DNA of 64,000 nt from Scytonema sp. UIC 10036. GTDB taxonomy: Bacteria; Cyanobacteriota; Cyanobacteriia; Cyanobacteriales; Nostocaceae. The position numbers and the translations under genes were made by a program. How positions within the stretch are numbered: position 1 is the first letter of the stretch; each line of letters begins with the position of its first letter. The DNA is taken from the NCBI RefSeq assembly GCF_009725235.1, contig NZ_WJFC01000010.1, forward strand, positions 68,483-132,482, in the 5' to 3' direction. The notes under the pieces are model-generated. The model searched no databases, had not been told where the DNA came from, and worked only from the letters and a program-made list of their open reading frames with translations. Shown here piece after piece: positions 35,200-44,121 of this stretch.

Positions 35200-35271
35200 G
35201 TGTTTGTAAATCATTTAGGACTGCTATGTATAATTCTCGAAAGAATTCAAAACGATCCACACAAAATATTC

Positions 35272-35288
35272 CCAAGTTCTTTACAATT
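35272..35288 (+). promoter_or_regulatory. Shared upstream motif, copy B
   Basis: CCAAGTTCTTTACAATT, 109 bases before the ATG at 35398. Similarity to copy A extends past the core (CTTCCTATT here, CTTCTTATT there). Confidence 0.5.
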
Positions 35289-35397
35289 CCTTCCTATTTT
35301 TGAAGATGCTGAAGAACAAGAAGCTACAAAACCGCAAAGCTTAAAGATTTTTCGTGGTTTTGTTAGGAGGAACCATACACTTTTTTCAAGGAAATAT

Positions 35398-35772
35398 ATG
35401 AACAAAAAACTTGTACTGAATTTGCTTTCTAGTTCTACAATTTTTACATCACTCATGTCTACGCTAGCAGTCATTAATCCTGCCCATGCTGCTACTACAA
35501 CTCAGCGATTACTCCACACTAACGATGGTCGTACTTGTATCAGTCATCCACATGGTAGCACCTCTTTTGTCTGCATTAAAGCTTCACAGAGCCAGCAAGC
35601 ATCTGCTACCAATTCATCAACCGTTACTGTGGGAATATCAGACTCGAATGTAGCTATGTTGGACTTTACTGAAGAGGAAAGCAACTCTGCCATTCAATTA
35701 TTTGGTTGTGACTGTCCGTATTGTATAAATTCTCTACGTCAGCTACGTGGTACTGGAAACTTAGTGTACTAG
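35398..35772 (+). CDS. Small secreted Cys-containing protein
   Basis: 124 residues from the ATG at 35398, preceded by CAAGGAAA. Signal peptide LVLNLLSSSTIFTSLMSTLAVINPAHA ends in AHA|AT. The mature part has four or five Cys residues (RTCISHPHGSTSFVCIKA, then FGCDCPYCINSLRQLRG); the CDCPYC cluster suggests metal binding or disulphides. A longer frame from 35200 exists but has no signal peptide and crosses the promoter motif, so the later start is preferred. No family is recognised. The truncated sbtA gene follows 84 bases later. Confidence 0.65.
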   Translation: MNKKLVLNLLSSSTIFTSLMSTLAVINPAHAATTTQRLLHTNDGRTCISHPHGSTSFVCIKASQSQQASATNSSTVTVGISDSNVAMLDFTEEESNSAIQLFGCDCPYCINSLRQLRGTGNLVY

Positions 35773-35856
35773 TAGTTTAACGTTCTGCGGCTAATCGTAT
35801 TGCCTTGTATATCAGTTCATCAAGTTTTACAACTTTTAAGAAAGGAAAAAAAAGCA

Positions 35857-36591
35857 ATGGATGGTAGTTTAATCCTATTCAACATTCTCAATCCGCCAGT
35901 TTTATTCTTCTTTATGGGAATGTTGGCGGTTTTGTTGAAATCTGACTTAGAAATCCCTCAACCCTTACCCAAATTATTTTCTCTTTATTTACTTTTGGCG
36001 ATTGGGTTTAAAGGGGGACATGAACTTGCAGACAGTGGAATTAACTTGCAAATATCACTCACTCTCATAGCCTCTATTGTCATGGCTTCAATCGTCCCAG
36101 TATATACCTTCTTTATCCTGAGACTCAAGCTTGACTACTATAATGCAGCTGCGATCGCAGCCACTTATGGTTCTATCAGTGCAGTCACTTTTATTACTGC
36201 TAGCTCGTTTCTTGAAAAATTGCACATTTCTTACGGAGGGCATATGGTTGCAGCATTAGCCCTTATGGAATCCCCGGCGATTATTGTTGGCTTAATTCTC
36301 GTGAGAGCCTTTGCCCATAAAACACAAGGTGAAGAAGAATTCTCTTGGGGTAAAGTTCTGCACGAGGCTTTTTTAAATGGATCTGTTTTTCTACTCGTTG
36401 GTAGTTTGATAGTGGGATTGCTCACGGGGGACAAAGGTTGGGAAAAGCTACAACCGTTCACTCAAGGAATTTTCTATGGTGCGCTGACATTCTTTTTACT
36501 TGACATGGGATTAGTTGCTGCTAGAAGAATTAAAGAATTGAGCAAAACAGGCTCTTTCTTGATAGGATTTTCCGTCAGATTGAAAATTTAG
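35857..36591 (+). pseudogene. sbtA: 3'-truncated bicarbonate transporter SbtA
   Basis: Begins as a normal sodium-dependent bicarbonate transporter (LILFNILNPPVLFFFMGMLAVLLKSDLEIP, then AIGFKGGHELADSG, AAIAATYGSISAVTF and MVAALALMESPAI) with AAGAAAGGAAAA before the ATG. SbtA proteins have about 370 residues; here homology stops at LSKTGSFLIGF (near residue 237) and seven foreign residues precede the stop. The last membrane helices are lost, so transport activity is very unlikely. The junction at about 36570 continues into a carbonic anhydrase C-terminus in another frame. No sbtB partner is present. Confidence 0.85.
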
Positions 36592-36770
36592 AAACTTATC
36601 CCGTGATTCGTTCTAAATTACACGCAGGTCAGTTATCTCTTCATGCTTGGGTTTATGAAATAGAAACAGGACAAATAGTTGCTTACGATGCTGATAATCG
36701 TAAGTTTGTTCCTCTGAGTTCCGATCCATTTCCCGTTCCCGATCCTTTGGCTTGTTTGCAAGCTAGGTAA
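36570..36770 (+). pseudogene. C-terminal fragment of beta-carbonic anhydrase
   Basis: 66 codons and a stop, without a start codon: FRQIENLETYPVIRSKLHAG, then QLSLHAWVYEIETGQIVAYD and a Pro-rich tail. This matches the C-terminal helix and strand of cyanobacterial beta-carbonic anhydrases. The zinc-binding Cys-Asp-Arg and His-x2-Cys motifs would lie upstream and are absent. It begins exactly where SbtA homology stops and is in a different frame, so a deletion probably removed the end of sbtA and most of this gene. Confidence 0.75.
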
Positions 36771-36902
36771 TCTTCCAGAGAATTTATATTTTTTTGAGTA
36801 GGTAGACAAATAGAGTAAAGCTTAATCCAAACCTTGTTAGAATTTTATCTTCTATTTGAAACTTAAATAAAATTTAATCTACCTACTTTCATCATTATTT
36901 TA

Positions 36903-37124
36903 TTTACAGATATTTTTGTGGGATTCCATTCACCACATGGATGGGAAGTCATTCTAGAAAGCATGGCAAGTCATTTAGGTATTCCTGCAGATAGAAATAT
37001 TATTTTCCTTTTCATTGCAACATTTCCTGTAATTCTGGATACTATCTTCAAGTATTGGGTTTTCCGCTATCTGAATCAGATATCACCTTCAGCAGTGGCA
37101 ACACTCAAAAATATGAATGAGTAA
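36903..37124 (+). pseudogene. pxcA: C-terminal fragment of proton-extrusion protein PxcA
   Basis: About 72 codons: [23 protein letters not shown], then [41 protein letters not shown]. This is the conserved end of PxcA/CemA-type proteins, which drive light-dependent proton extrusion and indirectly CO2 uptake. Full proteins exceed 400 residues. A GTG at 36918 could start a 68-residue peptide, but no ribosome site is apparent. It follows the carbonic anhydrase fragment by about 130 bases of AT-rich sequence with no gene. Confidence 0.7.
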
Positions 37125-37364
37125 AGAAGCAATTGCGGCTAAAACCTAATAACTCTCTCTTCTCTTACCTCTGCGTACTCTGCGGCTGGGCGGTTAAAAA
37201 GCATACTTTTGAACTGCAGAGGCGCTGAGAGCGCAGAGAGTGAAGATGAGGAATTGCCGCCTGAATCAAAAAACTTCTGGGACCCTAAGTATGTCACATT
37301 TAGAAAAGTATAAAAAATTTCTACAACTCAAAAATTACTCCTTGGGGTACTGGTAAGAATGCGG
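37125..37364. other. Intergenic repeat
   Basis: No gene. It contains CTCTGCGTACTCTGCGGC (about 37170) and a partly complementary CAGAGGCGCTGAGAGCGCAG (about 37219). These form an inverted repeat of a kind dispersed in cyanobacterial genomes. Confidence 0.5.
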
Positions 37365-37378
37365 ATTTCTTTACAATT
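37365..37378 (+). promoter_or_regulatory. Shared upstream motif, copy D
   Basis: ATTTCTTTACAATT, about 47 bases before the GTG at 37425. It shares the TTCTTTACAATT core with copies A and B but not the preceding CCAAG. Confidence 0.4.
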
Positions 37379-37424
37379 TCCTTGAAGTTGTGATTAATTA
37401 AGCATTCTTCAAGGAGGCTTTACA

Positions 37425-37943
37425 GTGCAAACCCTAAATTATATTAACCGACCTATCTTAAAACGAGGTTCTACTGGTTTAGCAGTGGAAGAGTTACAAG
37501 AACTTCTGAAGAAAAGAGTTCCTATTCTTGATTGTATCGATTACTTAGATGTTAACGGTATCTTTTGCAAAACGACTGAAGTTGCTGTCAAAGTTTTCCA
37601 GTTTCGCGTTTTTCTAGACGATGATGGTATTGTCGGTTTAAAAACGTGGCAGGCTCTTGACCTGGGTGAACGCCTAAACTTACCACTATTGCGTTACGGT
37701 AGCTATAGTAAGGATGTTGCTATGGTTCAAAATGTTCTTAAATTTAGTCCCATCGTTCAAGATTACATGGGTTTTAACGGTTATTACTTCGGGGCTACTG
37801 ATGGCAAATTTGGTGTAAAAACCGAACAAGCCGTAAAAGCATTCCAAGAAGAAAAAGAATTATTGGTAGATGGAACGATTGGTGCTAACACGTGGAAACA
37901 GATGATGCATTTAGCAGGTATTATTAGCAACCTTTATCTGTAA
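37425..37943 (+). CDS. Peptidoglycan-binding (PG_binding_1) protein
   Basis: 172 residues with GTG start; AAGGAGG lies 8 bases upstream. Two peptidoglycan-binding repeats are visible: LKRGSTGLAVEELQELL...DVNGIFCKTTEVAVKVFQ...DGIVGLKTWQAL, and LRYGSYSKDVAMVQNVLK...TDGKFGVKTEQAVKAFQEEKELLVDGTIGANTWKQM. No catalytic domain and no signal peptide are seen. Such stand-alone repeats bind cell-wall glycans; export would need a non-classical route or a missed upstream start. The shared motif at 37365 places it with the HtrA and secreted-protein genes. Confidence 0.85.
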   Translation: MQTLNYINRPILKRGSTGLAVEELQELLKKRVPILDCIDYLDVNGIFCKTTEVAVKVFQFRVFLDDDGIVGLKTWQALDLGERLNLPLLRYGSYSKDVAMVQNVLKFSPIVQDYMGFNGYYFGATDGKFGVKTEQAVKAFQEEKELLVDGTIGANTWKQMMHLAGIISNLYL

Positions 37944-38101
37944 ATATGATAGGCTCGAAGTGATAAATCTTGCTGATTATCTTTATCTTAAAAGAGTCTT
38001 ATATTACAAACAGAATTTTACGTAGCGCTCTAAAATTTCTCTGTAGTAATGTTTGCTAGTTGAACACAAGAATTTGGAATTTACAGATCCTGAAAAAATA
38101 T

Positions 38102-38257
38102 ATGACTACAAACAATCCCATCCGGAAAAATCCTCTCCCACTACCAGCAACTCTAGCACGTCGCAACAAGCCTGATGTCGATTTAGGTGCGATCGCTAGA
38201 AGTGCATCAGTGCAGACAAATTTACTTGCTAAGATTACCAGACCGCGATACGTATAA
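38102..38257 (+). CDS. Small hypothetical protein
   Basis: A 51-residue frame (MTTNNPIRKNPLPLPATLARRNKPDVDLGAIARS in part), hydrophilic and Pro/Arg/Asn-rich. No homologue is recognised and the ribosome site is weak. Codon use looks ordinary and it fills a gap between two convergent genes. It may be real, but the evidence is thin. Confidence 0.3.
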   Translation: MTTNNPIRKNPLPLPATLARRNKPDVDLGAIARSASVQTNLLAKITRPRYV

Positions 38258-38320
38258 ATTCTGTAAAGACGCGCCATGACGCATCTCTACATTTTGGCAT
38301 TTTGTGAGTAAGGTGAACCT

Positions 38321-38977
38321 TTATCGGTTGGCAGCACTATGTTGTTGATTTTGTATAGATTTCCAAGTAGATTGAGTAACTTCTAACATACCCCATTGAG
38401 GTAGGTGTTGTTGATAAATTGCTAGCAATCCCTTCGCTGTGTGTTCAATGGCCCAGTCTTGTTGTAATTCACAAGCAACACTCAGCCAGTTTGTTACTTT
38501 CACACCGTGCTGTGTTAGGTTGGCGATCGAGGAGTGCAAAACGATGTTAGAATAGTTACCTGATGCATCAATCACCAAACGCACGTCATAACCCTCACTC
38601 GCCATTGATTTGGCTGGGATGCCAATACAAAAATCTGCAGTAATACCAGCCGCAATCACCTTTTTGCGACCTGTGGCTTCGATCGCTCCCCGAATCCGTT
38701 CATCATGCCAGGAATTAATCTTAGTGCGGTAAATGGGTTGTACATCTGGGAAGAGTTCTTGAATTTCTGGGATAATTGGACCTAAAGGACCAGCCGGACC
38801 CATTGCTGCTGCTGTAAGAACAACGGGAATATTGTGTAGCTTGAGTACCTTAGCAAGAGCGATCGAGTTATTGCGTAGATGAATAGGGTCAATGTCTCCT
38901 GTAAAAAGCATTAGCCCTGCTTGGTGGTCGATGAGCAAAGCACAGGCATTATTGCTATCCAACATCTCATAAGTCAT
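38321..38977 (-). CDS. Isochorismatase-family (cysteine) hydrolase
   Basis: 218 residues from the ATG at 38977, chosen for its GGGAG site; a longer frame starts at 39019. The catalytic triad is visible as Asp in ACALLIDHQAGL, Lys in YRTKINSWHD and Cys in GITADFCIGIPA, as in YcaC-type hydrolases. Substrates in this subgroup are poorly known (amides or carbamates). The AraC regulator 258 bases upstream on the same strand may control it (inferred). The C-terminus has an extra 35-residue tail relative to the core fold. Confidence 0.85.
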   Translation of the reverse strand: MTYEMLDSNNACALLIDHQAGLMLFTGDIDPIHLRNNSIALAKVLKLHNIPVVLTAAAMGPAGPLGPIIPEIQELFPDVQPIYRTKINSWHDERIRGAIEATGRKKVIAAGITADFCIGIPAKSMASEGYDVRLVIDASGNYSNIVLHSSIANLTQHGVKVTNWLSVACELQQDWAIEHTAKGLLAIYQQHLPQWGMLEVTQSTWKSIQNQQHSAANR

Positions 38978-39235
38978 GCCACGTCTCCCGTTAATGTAAT
39001 TTTCTTTTCTATAGTCCAACTATTGCTGACTTAGCTTTTACGACTGGGCAAGTCGCGTTGTGCCAGTCAGTTTGACTGTTAGGTGAAAGTTATTGACTAC
39101 TCCCACAAATAGTAGCGATCGCGGCTTACTTTGTCTTTCTCAAATCTTGCTAAAATTTCTCCTATCTTGCTATCTGGCGCATTTACCAATAAAATCCCCC
39201 TAGGGATAGATTTATTACCATCCCCAAAACATAAC

Positions 39236-40135
39236 TTAGAGTAATTGTCGGTAGACAAAGGGTGCCATGCCCATACGTTTGCGGAAAAATGTTGTTAGTT
39301 GTTGTTGATTGGTAAACCCCAAGCGATTGCTAATCTCGGCGATCGATAACTCCTGCTTTGCAAGTAATTGCTTTGCTATTTCAAGGCGACGTTGAGAGAC
39401 ATACTGCCAGGGTGTAAGCCCGGTAGATTGCTTGAATAAGCGGGAGAAGTGATACTTACTCATCCCAATTTGGCTTGCCATTGCCTGCAATGAGATATCG
39501 TCTGTCAAGTGTTCGTTAATATATTCAATAATTTGTTGTAATTTAGTTTTGGGAAGCCCGTTGTTGTGTTTCCAAGTTGTTGGTTTTTGAGTTGAATACC
39601 GTTGTAGTAGATGAACTGCTAGCAAGTTGGCTGCTGATTCAACGTAAAGGCGATTTCGTATTTCATGAGAAGCAAGTTCTAACAGTAACGCCAGCCCAAG
39701 ACTGTGAATTAGAGGGTCGGATATTTGATGTAGAGGCACAAGTTCAATGCTGTCTTTACTAGTCGATTCTTCAGCAATGCGAGTCATCAATGCAGGTTTG
39801 AGGGCGACAAGAGCATACTCAGCTTCTCCATGTATCCACACCCTATGATGAACTTGAGCCGGAAGCAGAAAAGCTTCACCACAGTTCATATAGGAACAAT
39901 GAAATTTGCCATCTAGCTTCCGCTCTACTTTCAGTTTGTCGCACTTAGTTATAACTACCAAAATGTGCTGCTTGTGAAAGTGTTCGGGAGTTTCGTGAGT
40001 TGGTTGGGAATGATGCTCAATATTAATCTCATTCCACCCTTTTCCGTAGCTAGAGAGGATGGCTTGATGAGGAAGAATTTTTGAAAGTGAATTTTCAACG
40101 GTCGAGTCAATAGCTAAAGGTTTGTCCTTTGACAT
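39236..40135 (-). CDS. AraC-family transcriptional regulator
   Basis: 299 residues from the ATG at 40135 (an ATG at 40189 is also in frame). The N-terminal half has a cupin-like sensing domain (PTHETPEHFHKQHILVVITK, then SYMNCGEAFLLPAQVHHRVWIHGE). The C-terminal AraC domain has two helix-turn-helix units (DDISLQAMASQIGMSKYHFSRLFKQSTGLTPWQYV, then SIAEISNRLGFTNQQQLTTFFRKRMGMAPF). Activators of this type often control adjacent genes, here the isochorismatase-like hydrolase or the divergent alpha/beta hydrolase. Confidence 0.9.
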   Translation of the reverse strand: MSKDKPLAIDSTVENSLSKILPHQAILSSYGKGWNEINIEHHSQPTHETPEHFHKQHILVVITKCDKLKVERKLDGKFHCSYMNCGEAFLLPAQVHHRVWIHGEAEYALVALKPALMTRIAEESTSKDSIELVPLHQISDPLIHSLGLALLLELASHEIRNRLYVESAANLLAVHLLQRYSTQKPTTWKHNNGLPKTKLQQIIEYINEHLTDDISLQAMASQIGMSKYHFSRLFKQSTGLTPWQYVSQRRLEIAKQLLAKQELSIAEISNRLGFTNQQQLTTFFRKRMGMAPFVYRQLL

Positions 40136-40378
40136 TGCTTCTTTTACTCCATATAACCGTTGGGTATCTAAATTTATGTGCTGCATCAATATGATACCCA
40201 GTTAGTCAACTTTCTAAGTATCCCATAGATTGAAAGTATTTATTTTTTACACTTCACAAAGCCTGTAACGGGGACGTAGATTATTTTAACTTTGCTTGGC
40301 TACCGCTATTTATTGAGTCGATACATTCTGTACGTCCGATCCATCCTCTTTTGTCAAGTTCATTTTTGACAAATTTTA

Positions 40379-41347
40379 ATGCGTTTGCCCTATATGTTAC
40401 CCTCAAAGTTATTAGTGGTTCTAGTACATGGAGAAATGACACTTGCAGTTGGTTTTAGTCCAGACCCTCTATTTCCATTAGTCGATAGCTATAAAACTAC
40501 TATGACTAACAATGGAGATTCTGCGGATATTTACTTTCCTGTCATGACAAATTCAAATATCAACCAGCACAAATCTCCTATCGCTTTGTTTTTACCAGGC
40601 TCTCGCGTTGACACATCGCAATATTCTCGTTTTGCTGGTATTGTAGCTAGTTATGGATTTACAGTAGTTGTTCCTGAACGTATTCGTTCTTTACCAGCTT
40701 TCGGATTTACTGGATTGCTACCAGAAGCATCACAAATTAACGATGTCCTAGCTTTTATGGTAGCAGAAAATTCCCATCAAGATTCACCTATTGTTGGCAC
40801 TATTGATACAGAGAAATTGGTATTAGTAGGGCACTCTTTTGGCGGTGCAGTCGGTCTTGCTGCTATCGATAATTCGTGTATTTATCCACTTTGTGAGGGT
40901 CAATTTCAACGTCCCAAACAGCTACAAGCAGCTGCTTTCTTTGGTACTAGTACATCTGTAGGAGCGGGGCGGTTTATACCTATTAGAAATCAAGGTATTC
41001 CAATAGCTTTAGTAGTAGGAAGCCAAGATGGGTTAATAAGTCCACAAGTAACACAAACAGATTACGATTTGATCCAAGAACCTCCCAAAGCATTAATTAC
41101 CGTTGATGGTGTCAATCATTATGGCATTACCGATAACAACAATCCCCTTGGGGCTAGACCAGACCCAAATACCCCGACTTTGTCACAGGATAAAGCGATT
41201 GAAACCATAGGTCGTTGGAGTGCTCTGTTTTTGCGGGCTTATACACTTGGCGATCTGGGCGCTTTGGATTACGTAAATAATACAGGCGATCGACTTGATG
41301 ACAATGTTACCGTGAAGCGTCAAGTCAAAAATTTAACGGGAGCATGA
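40379..41347 (+). CDS. Alpha/beta hydrolase (chlorophyllase/dienelactone-hydrolase-like)
   Basis: A 322-residue hydrolase. The nucleophile elbow is VLVGHSFGGAVG, an oxyanion-hole segment is SPIALFLPGSRVD, the acid residue is probably Asp in VVGSQDGLIS and the His is in VDGVNHYGIT. The arrangement resembles chlorophyllase-like and PET-hydrolase-like esterases. No clear ribosome site precedes 40379; a start at 40436 follows a GGAGAA and is an alternative. The 189-base divergent region shared with the AraC gene contains GTCAAGTTCATTTTTGAC, an inverted repeat that may be an operator. Confidence 0.75.
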   Translation: MRLPYMLPSKLLVVLVHGEMTLAVGFSPDPLFPLVDSYKTTMTNNGDSADIYFPVMTNSNINQHKSPIALFLPGSRVDTSQYSRFAGIVASYGFTVVVPERIRSLPAFGFTGLLPEASQINDVLAFMVAENSHQDSPIVGTIDTEKLVLVGHSFGGAVGLAAIDNSCIYPLCEGQFQRPKQLQAAAFFGTSTSVGAGRFIPIRNQGIPIALVVGSQDGLISPQVTQTDYDLIQEPPKALITVDGVNHYGITDNNNPLGARPDPNTPTLSQDKAIETIGRWSALFLRAYTLGDLGALDYVNNTGDRLDDNVTVKRQVKNLTGA

Positions 41348-41628
41348 AAGCTCCTCGTCTTTAGACCAAACAAAGTTCTATCGCGGTCATTCCTGAAACT
41401 CAAAATAGAGGGGTTACAGGCTGATGTAGCGCGAGTTCTCATTCAGTACTCACTACGAGCCAAAAAACGAGTACTTTTCTATAAAAGTAGTTTATACAAT
41501 GATGTTAATTGATAAGCAATCCTGTTATGCAAGTTCTATGCAACTAGATATGTCTCAAGCGATACTGGTAGAGTAAAGCCAACTTATGCAACTTGCGCGA
41601 AACCATTGATTTTTCTACGATTTCACAA

Positions 41629-41700
41629 AGCCCGTGATGGGGATTGAACTCATGACCTCACCCTTACCAAGGGTGTGCTCTACCACTGAGCTACACGGGC
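41629..41700 (-). tRNA. tRNA-Thr (GGT)
   Basis: 72 bases, minus strand. Acceptor GCCCGTG pairs with CACGGGC, the D arm is GCTCAGTGGTAGAGC, the anticodon loop TTGGTAA gives anticodon GGT, and the T arm contains GTTCAATCC. No CCA is encoded. Confidence 0.93.
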
Positions 41701-41775
41701 AAATTTTACTTGGAGGTTAAGAGTTAGGAGATCGGAGTTTTGTTTATTGCTCATCCCTCTTAACTCTCTCGAAGG

Positions 41776-41858
41776 TGGGCCGGGCTAGATTCGAACTAGC
41801 GTAGGCGTAAGCCAGCGGATTTACAGTCCGCCTCCATTAACCACTCGGACACCGACCC
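41776..41858 (-). tRNA. tRNA-Tyr (GTA)
   Basis: 83 bases, minus strand. Acceptor GGGTCGG pairs with CCGGCCC (one G-U). The anticodon loop CTGTAAA gives GTA, and a long variable arm (GCTTACGCCTACGC) marks it as a class II tRNA. The T arm has GTTCGAATC. It lies 75 bases upstream of tRNA-Thr on the same strand, probably cotranscribed. Confidence 0.93.
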
Positions 41859-41934
41859 TTGTGACCCACGATTACTAATGTTAGCACAAGCTTTTGGAAA
41901 TGCAAGGGGGTTTGGAAAAAATTTTTGTTGGGTG

Positions 41935-42085
41935 TTAGTTGTTGGTTGTTAGTGGTTAATTGTTGGTGGTTGGTGGTTGGTGGTTGGTGGTTGTTTGTTG
42001 GTTGTTAGTAGGAAAACTACTAACCACTAACTACTAACCACTATCCACTAACCACTAACCACTATCCACTAACCACTAACCACTA
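41935..42085. repeat. Inverted pair of heptanucleotide-type repeats
   Basis: A GT-rich run (GTTAGTGGTT, GGTGGTTGGTGG) is followed by its complement type (ACTAACCACTAACCACTATCC). Together they could form an imperfect hairpin of about 150 bases between tRNA-Tyr and the ABC transporter gene. Confidence 0.85.
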
Positions 42086-42089
42086 TCCA

Positions 42090-43910
42090 TTAACCAACCA
42101 ATTCCCCAGTCTCTTGCAGGGAGTGCAAGCGATGGTAAATTCCTTGACGATGCAGGAGTTCGTGGTGGTTTCCGACTTCCACAATTTTGCCTTTGTCCAA
42201 AACTACAATCTTATCTGCTTCCCGTACTGTACTCAGTCGGTGGGCAATAATGATTGTGGTGCGGGTTCCTAAAATTGAGCGCATCGCTAACTGAATCGAT
42301 CGCTCTGACTCATAGTCCAAGCTGGAGGTGGCTTCGTCAAACACCAGCACGTCTGGTTCTACTATCAACGCTCTCGCAATCCCCACACGCTGTCTCTGTC
42401 CACCTGAGAGTCTCACGCCTCTCTCGCCTACAACTGTGTAATATCCTTTGGGAAGTTGCTGTACAACTTCATCCAATCTGGCTATTTTGCAGGCTTCTTC
42501 AACTTGCTCAAAACTCGCATTGGGATTTCCATAAATTAGGTTATCCAATAAGGTTCCGTTGAAAATATCTACTTCTTGGTGAACGATCGCCAGTCTCCGC
42601 CTATAGTTACCTACATTCAGAGTGCGTATATCTTCACCGTCAATGAGAATCTTACCTTCTTGAGGTTCAAAATACCGCAGTAACAATTTCACTAATGTCG
42701 ATTTACCAGAACCAGAACGCCCTACCAATGCGACTGTTTGATATGGCTCAATCAAGAGATTGATGTCTTGTAAAACTGGGCGATCGCGATTGTAAGCAAA
42801 GTTGACATGGCAAAACTCCAGTTTCCCGGTAAATCTATAGGGATTGTCTGCAACATTTTGCTCTTCTAACAAACCCTCTGAATCAACTCCAGAAGGTTCT
42901 TTCAGAAAATCATGAAACCGTATCATCGACGTATAGCGGCGAGCAAAAATCTCCGCTAGGGTGCAGATAGGTTCCAACTCAGCGTATGCCATGCTAGACA
43001 GCGTGAGTGTCATGACAAAGTGACCGAGACTAATTCTCCCATTAATTGTCGCGGCTAAAGTCAAACCCAAGAGTGTAAATACACAAAATTGAATGACACT
43101 TCTTTGCCAAGTTTGCAGTCTGACATAACCCTTGTGAATGCGGTATTCAACGAGTTTTAATTCGCGTGATAACCGTACATTTTGCCGCTTTAACTCCTGT
43201 GCTTCAGTTGCAAAAGCTTTAACTGTTTTGATATTGCTGATAATCTCTGAAGTACGGCTTTCTGTATCTTCCATGTACTTATCTAAGAGGTTATCGTGCC
43301 AAATCAACCTCTGTATTTCCTTCAGGCTGAACCCTAAGATAAAGATAAAAGAAATCAGATACAGAAGTGCGATTCGCCACTCAACAAACCAGATAAACAC
43401 AAAGATAGCCAACACCCTAAACAGCTTGGGAAGTAACTGTCCGGAAATTTCAGGGTAAGTCCAAGTGTGGTTGGCAATTCCTCTTGCTACTCGTCCGGCA
43501 ATACGTCCGGGGTTGTTTTCGTCATAAAATTCTAAAGGTAAGGTAAGAATCTTTTCTATGGCTGTTTGGCTCTGAGCTTGACGCGCCCTTAAAGCAATGT
43601 CCCAGTGAAACCAATTGCTCAACCAAGGCTGCGTTGGTGCTCTCACCACTGTGGCGAGAAAAATTAAACCCAGTAATGCTCCTAACTCTAAAGGTTTGCT
43701 TACTGGGTAATCGATCAGGTTTGATAGATTGGCGATCGCGTCTTGAAGTGTTTTATCTAGTGGTTGGTTGGACAAAACGTTTAAAATCTGCCCTATAGCG
43801 TAAGGTACCACCAGATCGATGACCTCATACATACTGGTGGCGGCGATACTAAAAGCGCCAACTCCCCAGTAGGGACGAAAGTAGTTGAGAAGATCTCTAA
43901 AATTAGCCAT
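42090..43910 (-). CDS. ABC transporter, fused permease and ATPase (exporter type)
   Basis: A 606-residue half-transporter. The N-terminal membrane domain (about 1-320, six helices) precedes a nucleotide-binding domain with Walker A GRSGSGKSTLVKLLL, Q-loop VHQEVDIFNGT, signature LSGGQRQRVGIARAL, Walker B VLVFDEATSSLD and switch His in IIAHRLSTV. It resembles MsbA-, lipid- or multidrug-type exporters that act as homodimers. No partner gene or substrate clue is adjacent; tandem-repeat DNA lies on both sides. The short upstream gap (43911-44062) contains only repeats and a likely promoter. Confidence 0.93.
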   Translation of the reverse strand: MANFRDLLNYFRPYWGVGAFSIAATSMYEVIDLVVPYAIGQILNVLSNQPLDKTLQDAIANLSNLIDYPVSKPLELGALLGLIFLATVVRAPTQPWLSNWFHWDIALRARQAQSQTAIEKILTLPLEFYDENNPGRIAGRVARGIANHTWTYPEISGQLLPKLFRVLAIFVFIWFVEWRIALLYLISFIFILGFSLKEIQRLIWHDNLLDKYMEDTESRTSEIISNIKTVKAFATEAQELKRQNVRLSRELKLVEYRIHKGYVRLQTWQRSVIQFCVFTLLGLTLAATINGRISLGHFVMTLTLSSMAYAELEPICTLAEIFARRYTSMIRFHDFLKEPSGVDSEGLLEEQNVADNPYRFTGKLEFCHVNFAYNRDRPVLQDINLLIEPYQTVALVGRSGSGKSTLVKLLLRYFEPQEGKILIDGEDIRTLNVGNYRRRLAIVHQEVDIFNGTLLDNLIYGNPNASFEQVEEACKIARLDEVVQQLPKGYYTVVGERGVRLSGGQRQRVGIARALIVEPDVLVFDEATSSLDYESERSIQLAMRSILGTRTTIIIAHRLSTVREADKIVVLDKGKIVEVGNHHELLHRQGIYHRLHSLQETGELVG

Positions 43911-44013
43911 TATGCACCTACTCTTAGAGCGCGAACCCGTAACCGAAGTTTAATACTACATACATACTACATAAGAGTCAATGGTTAGCTATGTAAATCT
44001 TTCTTAGGGAGTA

Positions 44014-44121
44014 GGAAATTTTGGATTTTGGATTTTGGATTTTGGATTTTGGATGAGTTATTCTACCTTGTCCCCCTTGTCTCCCTTGTCTCCCTTGTCT
44101 CCCTTGTCCCCCTTGTCCCCA
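44014..44121. repeat. Two adjacent short tandem repeats
   Basis: Four to five copies of a 7-base unit (TTTTGGA) at 44020-44053, then about six copies of a 9-base unit (TCCCTTGTC) at 44066-44121. The second array encodes the C-terminus of the minus-strand DUF6816-like gene. Confidence 0.9.
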
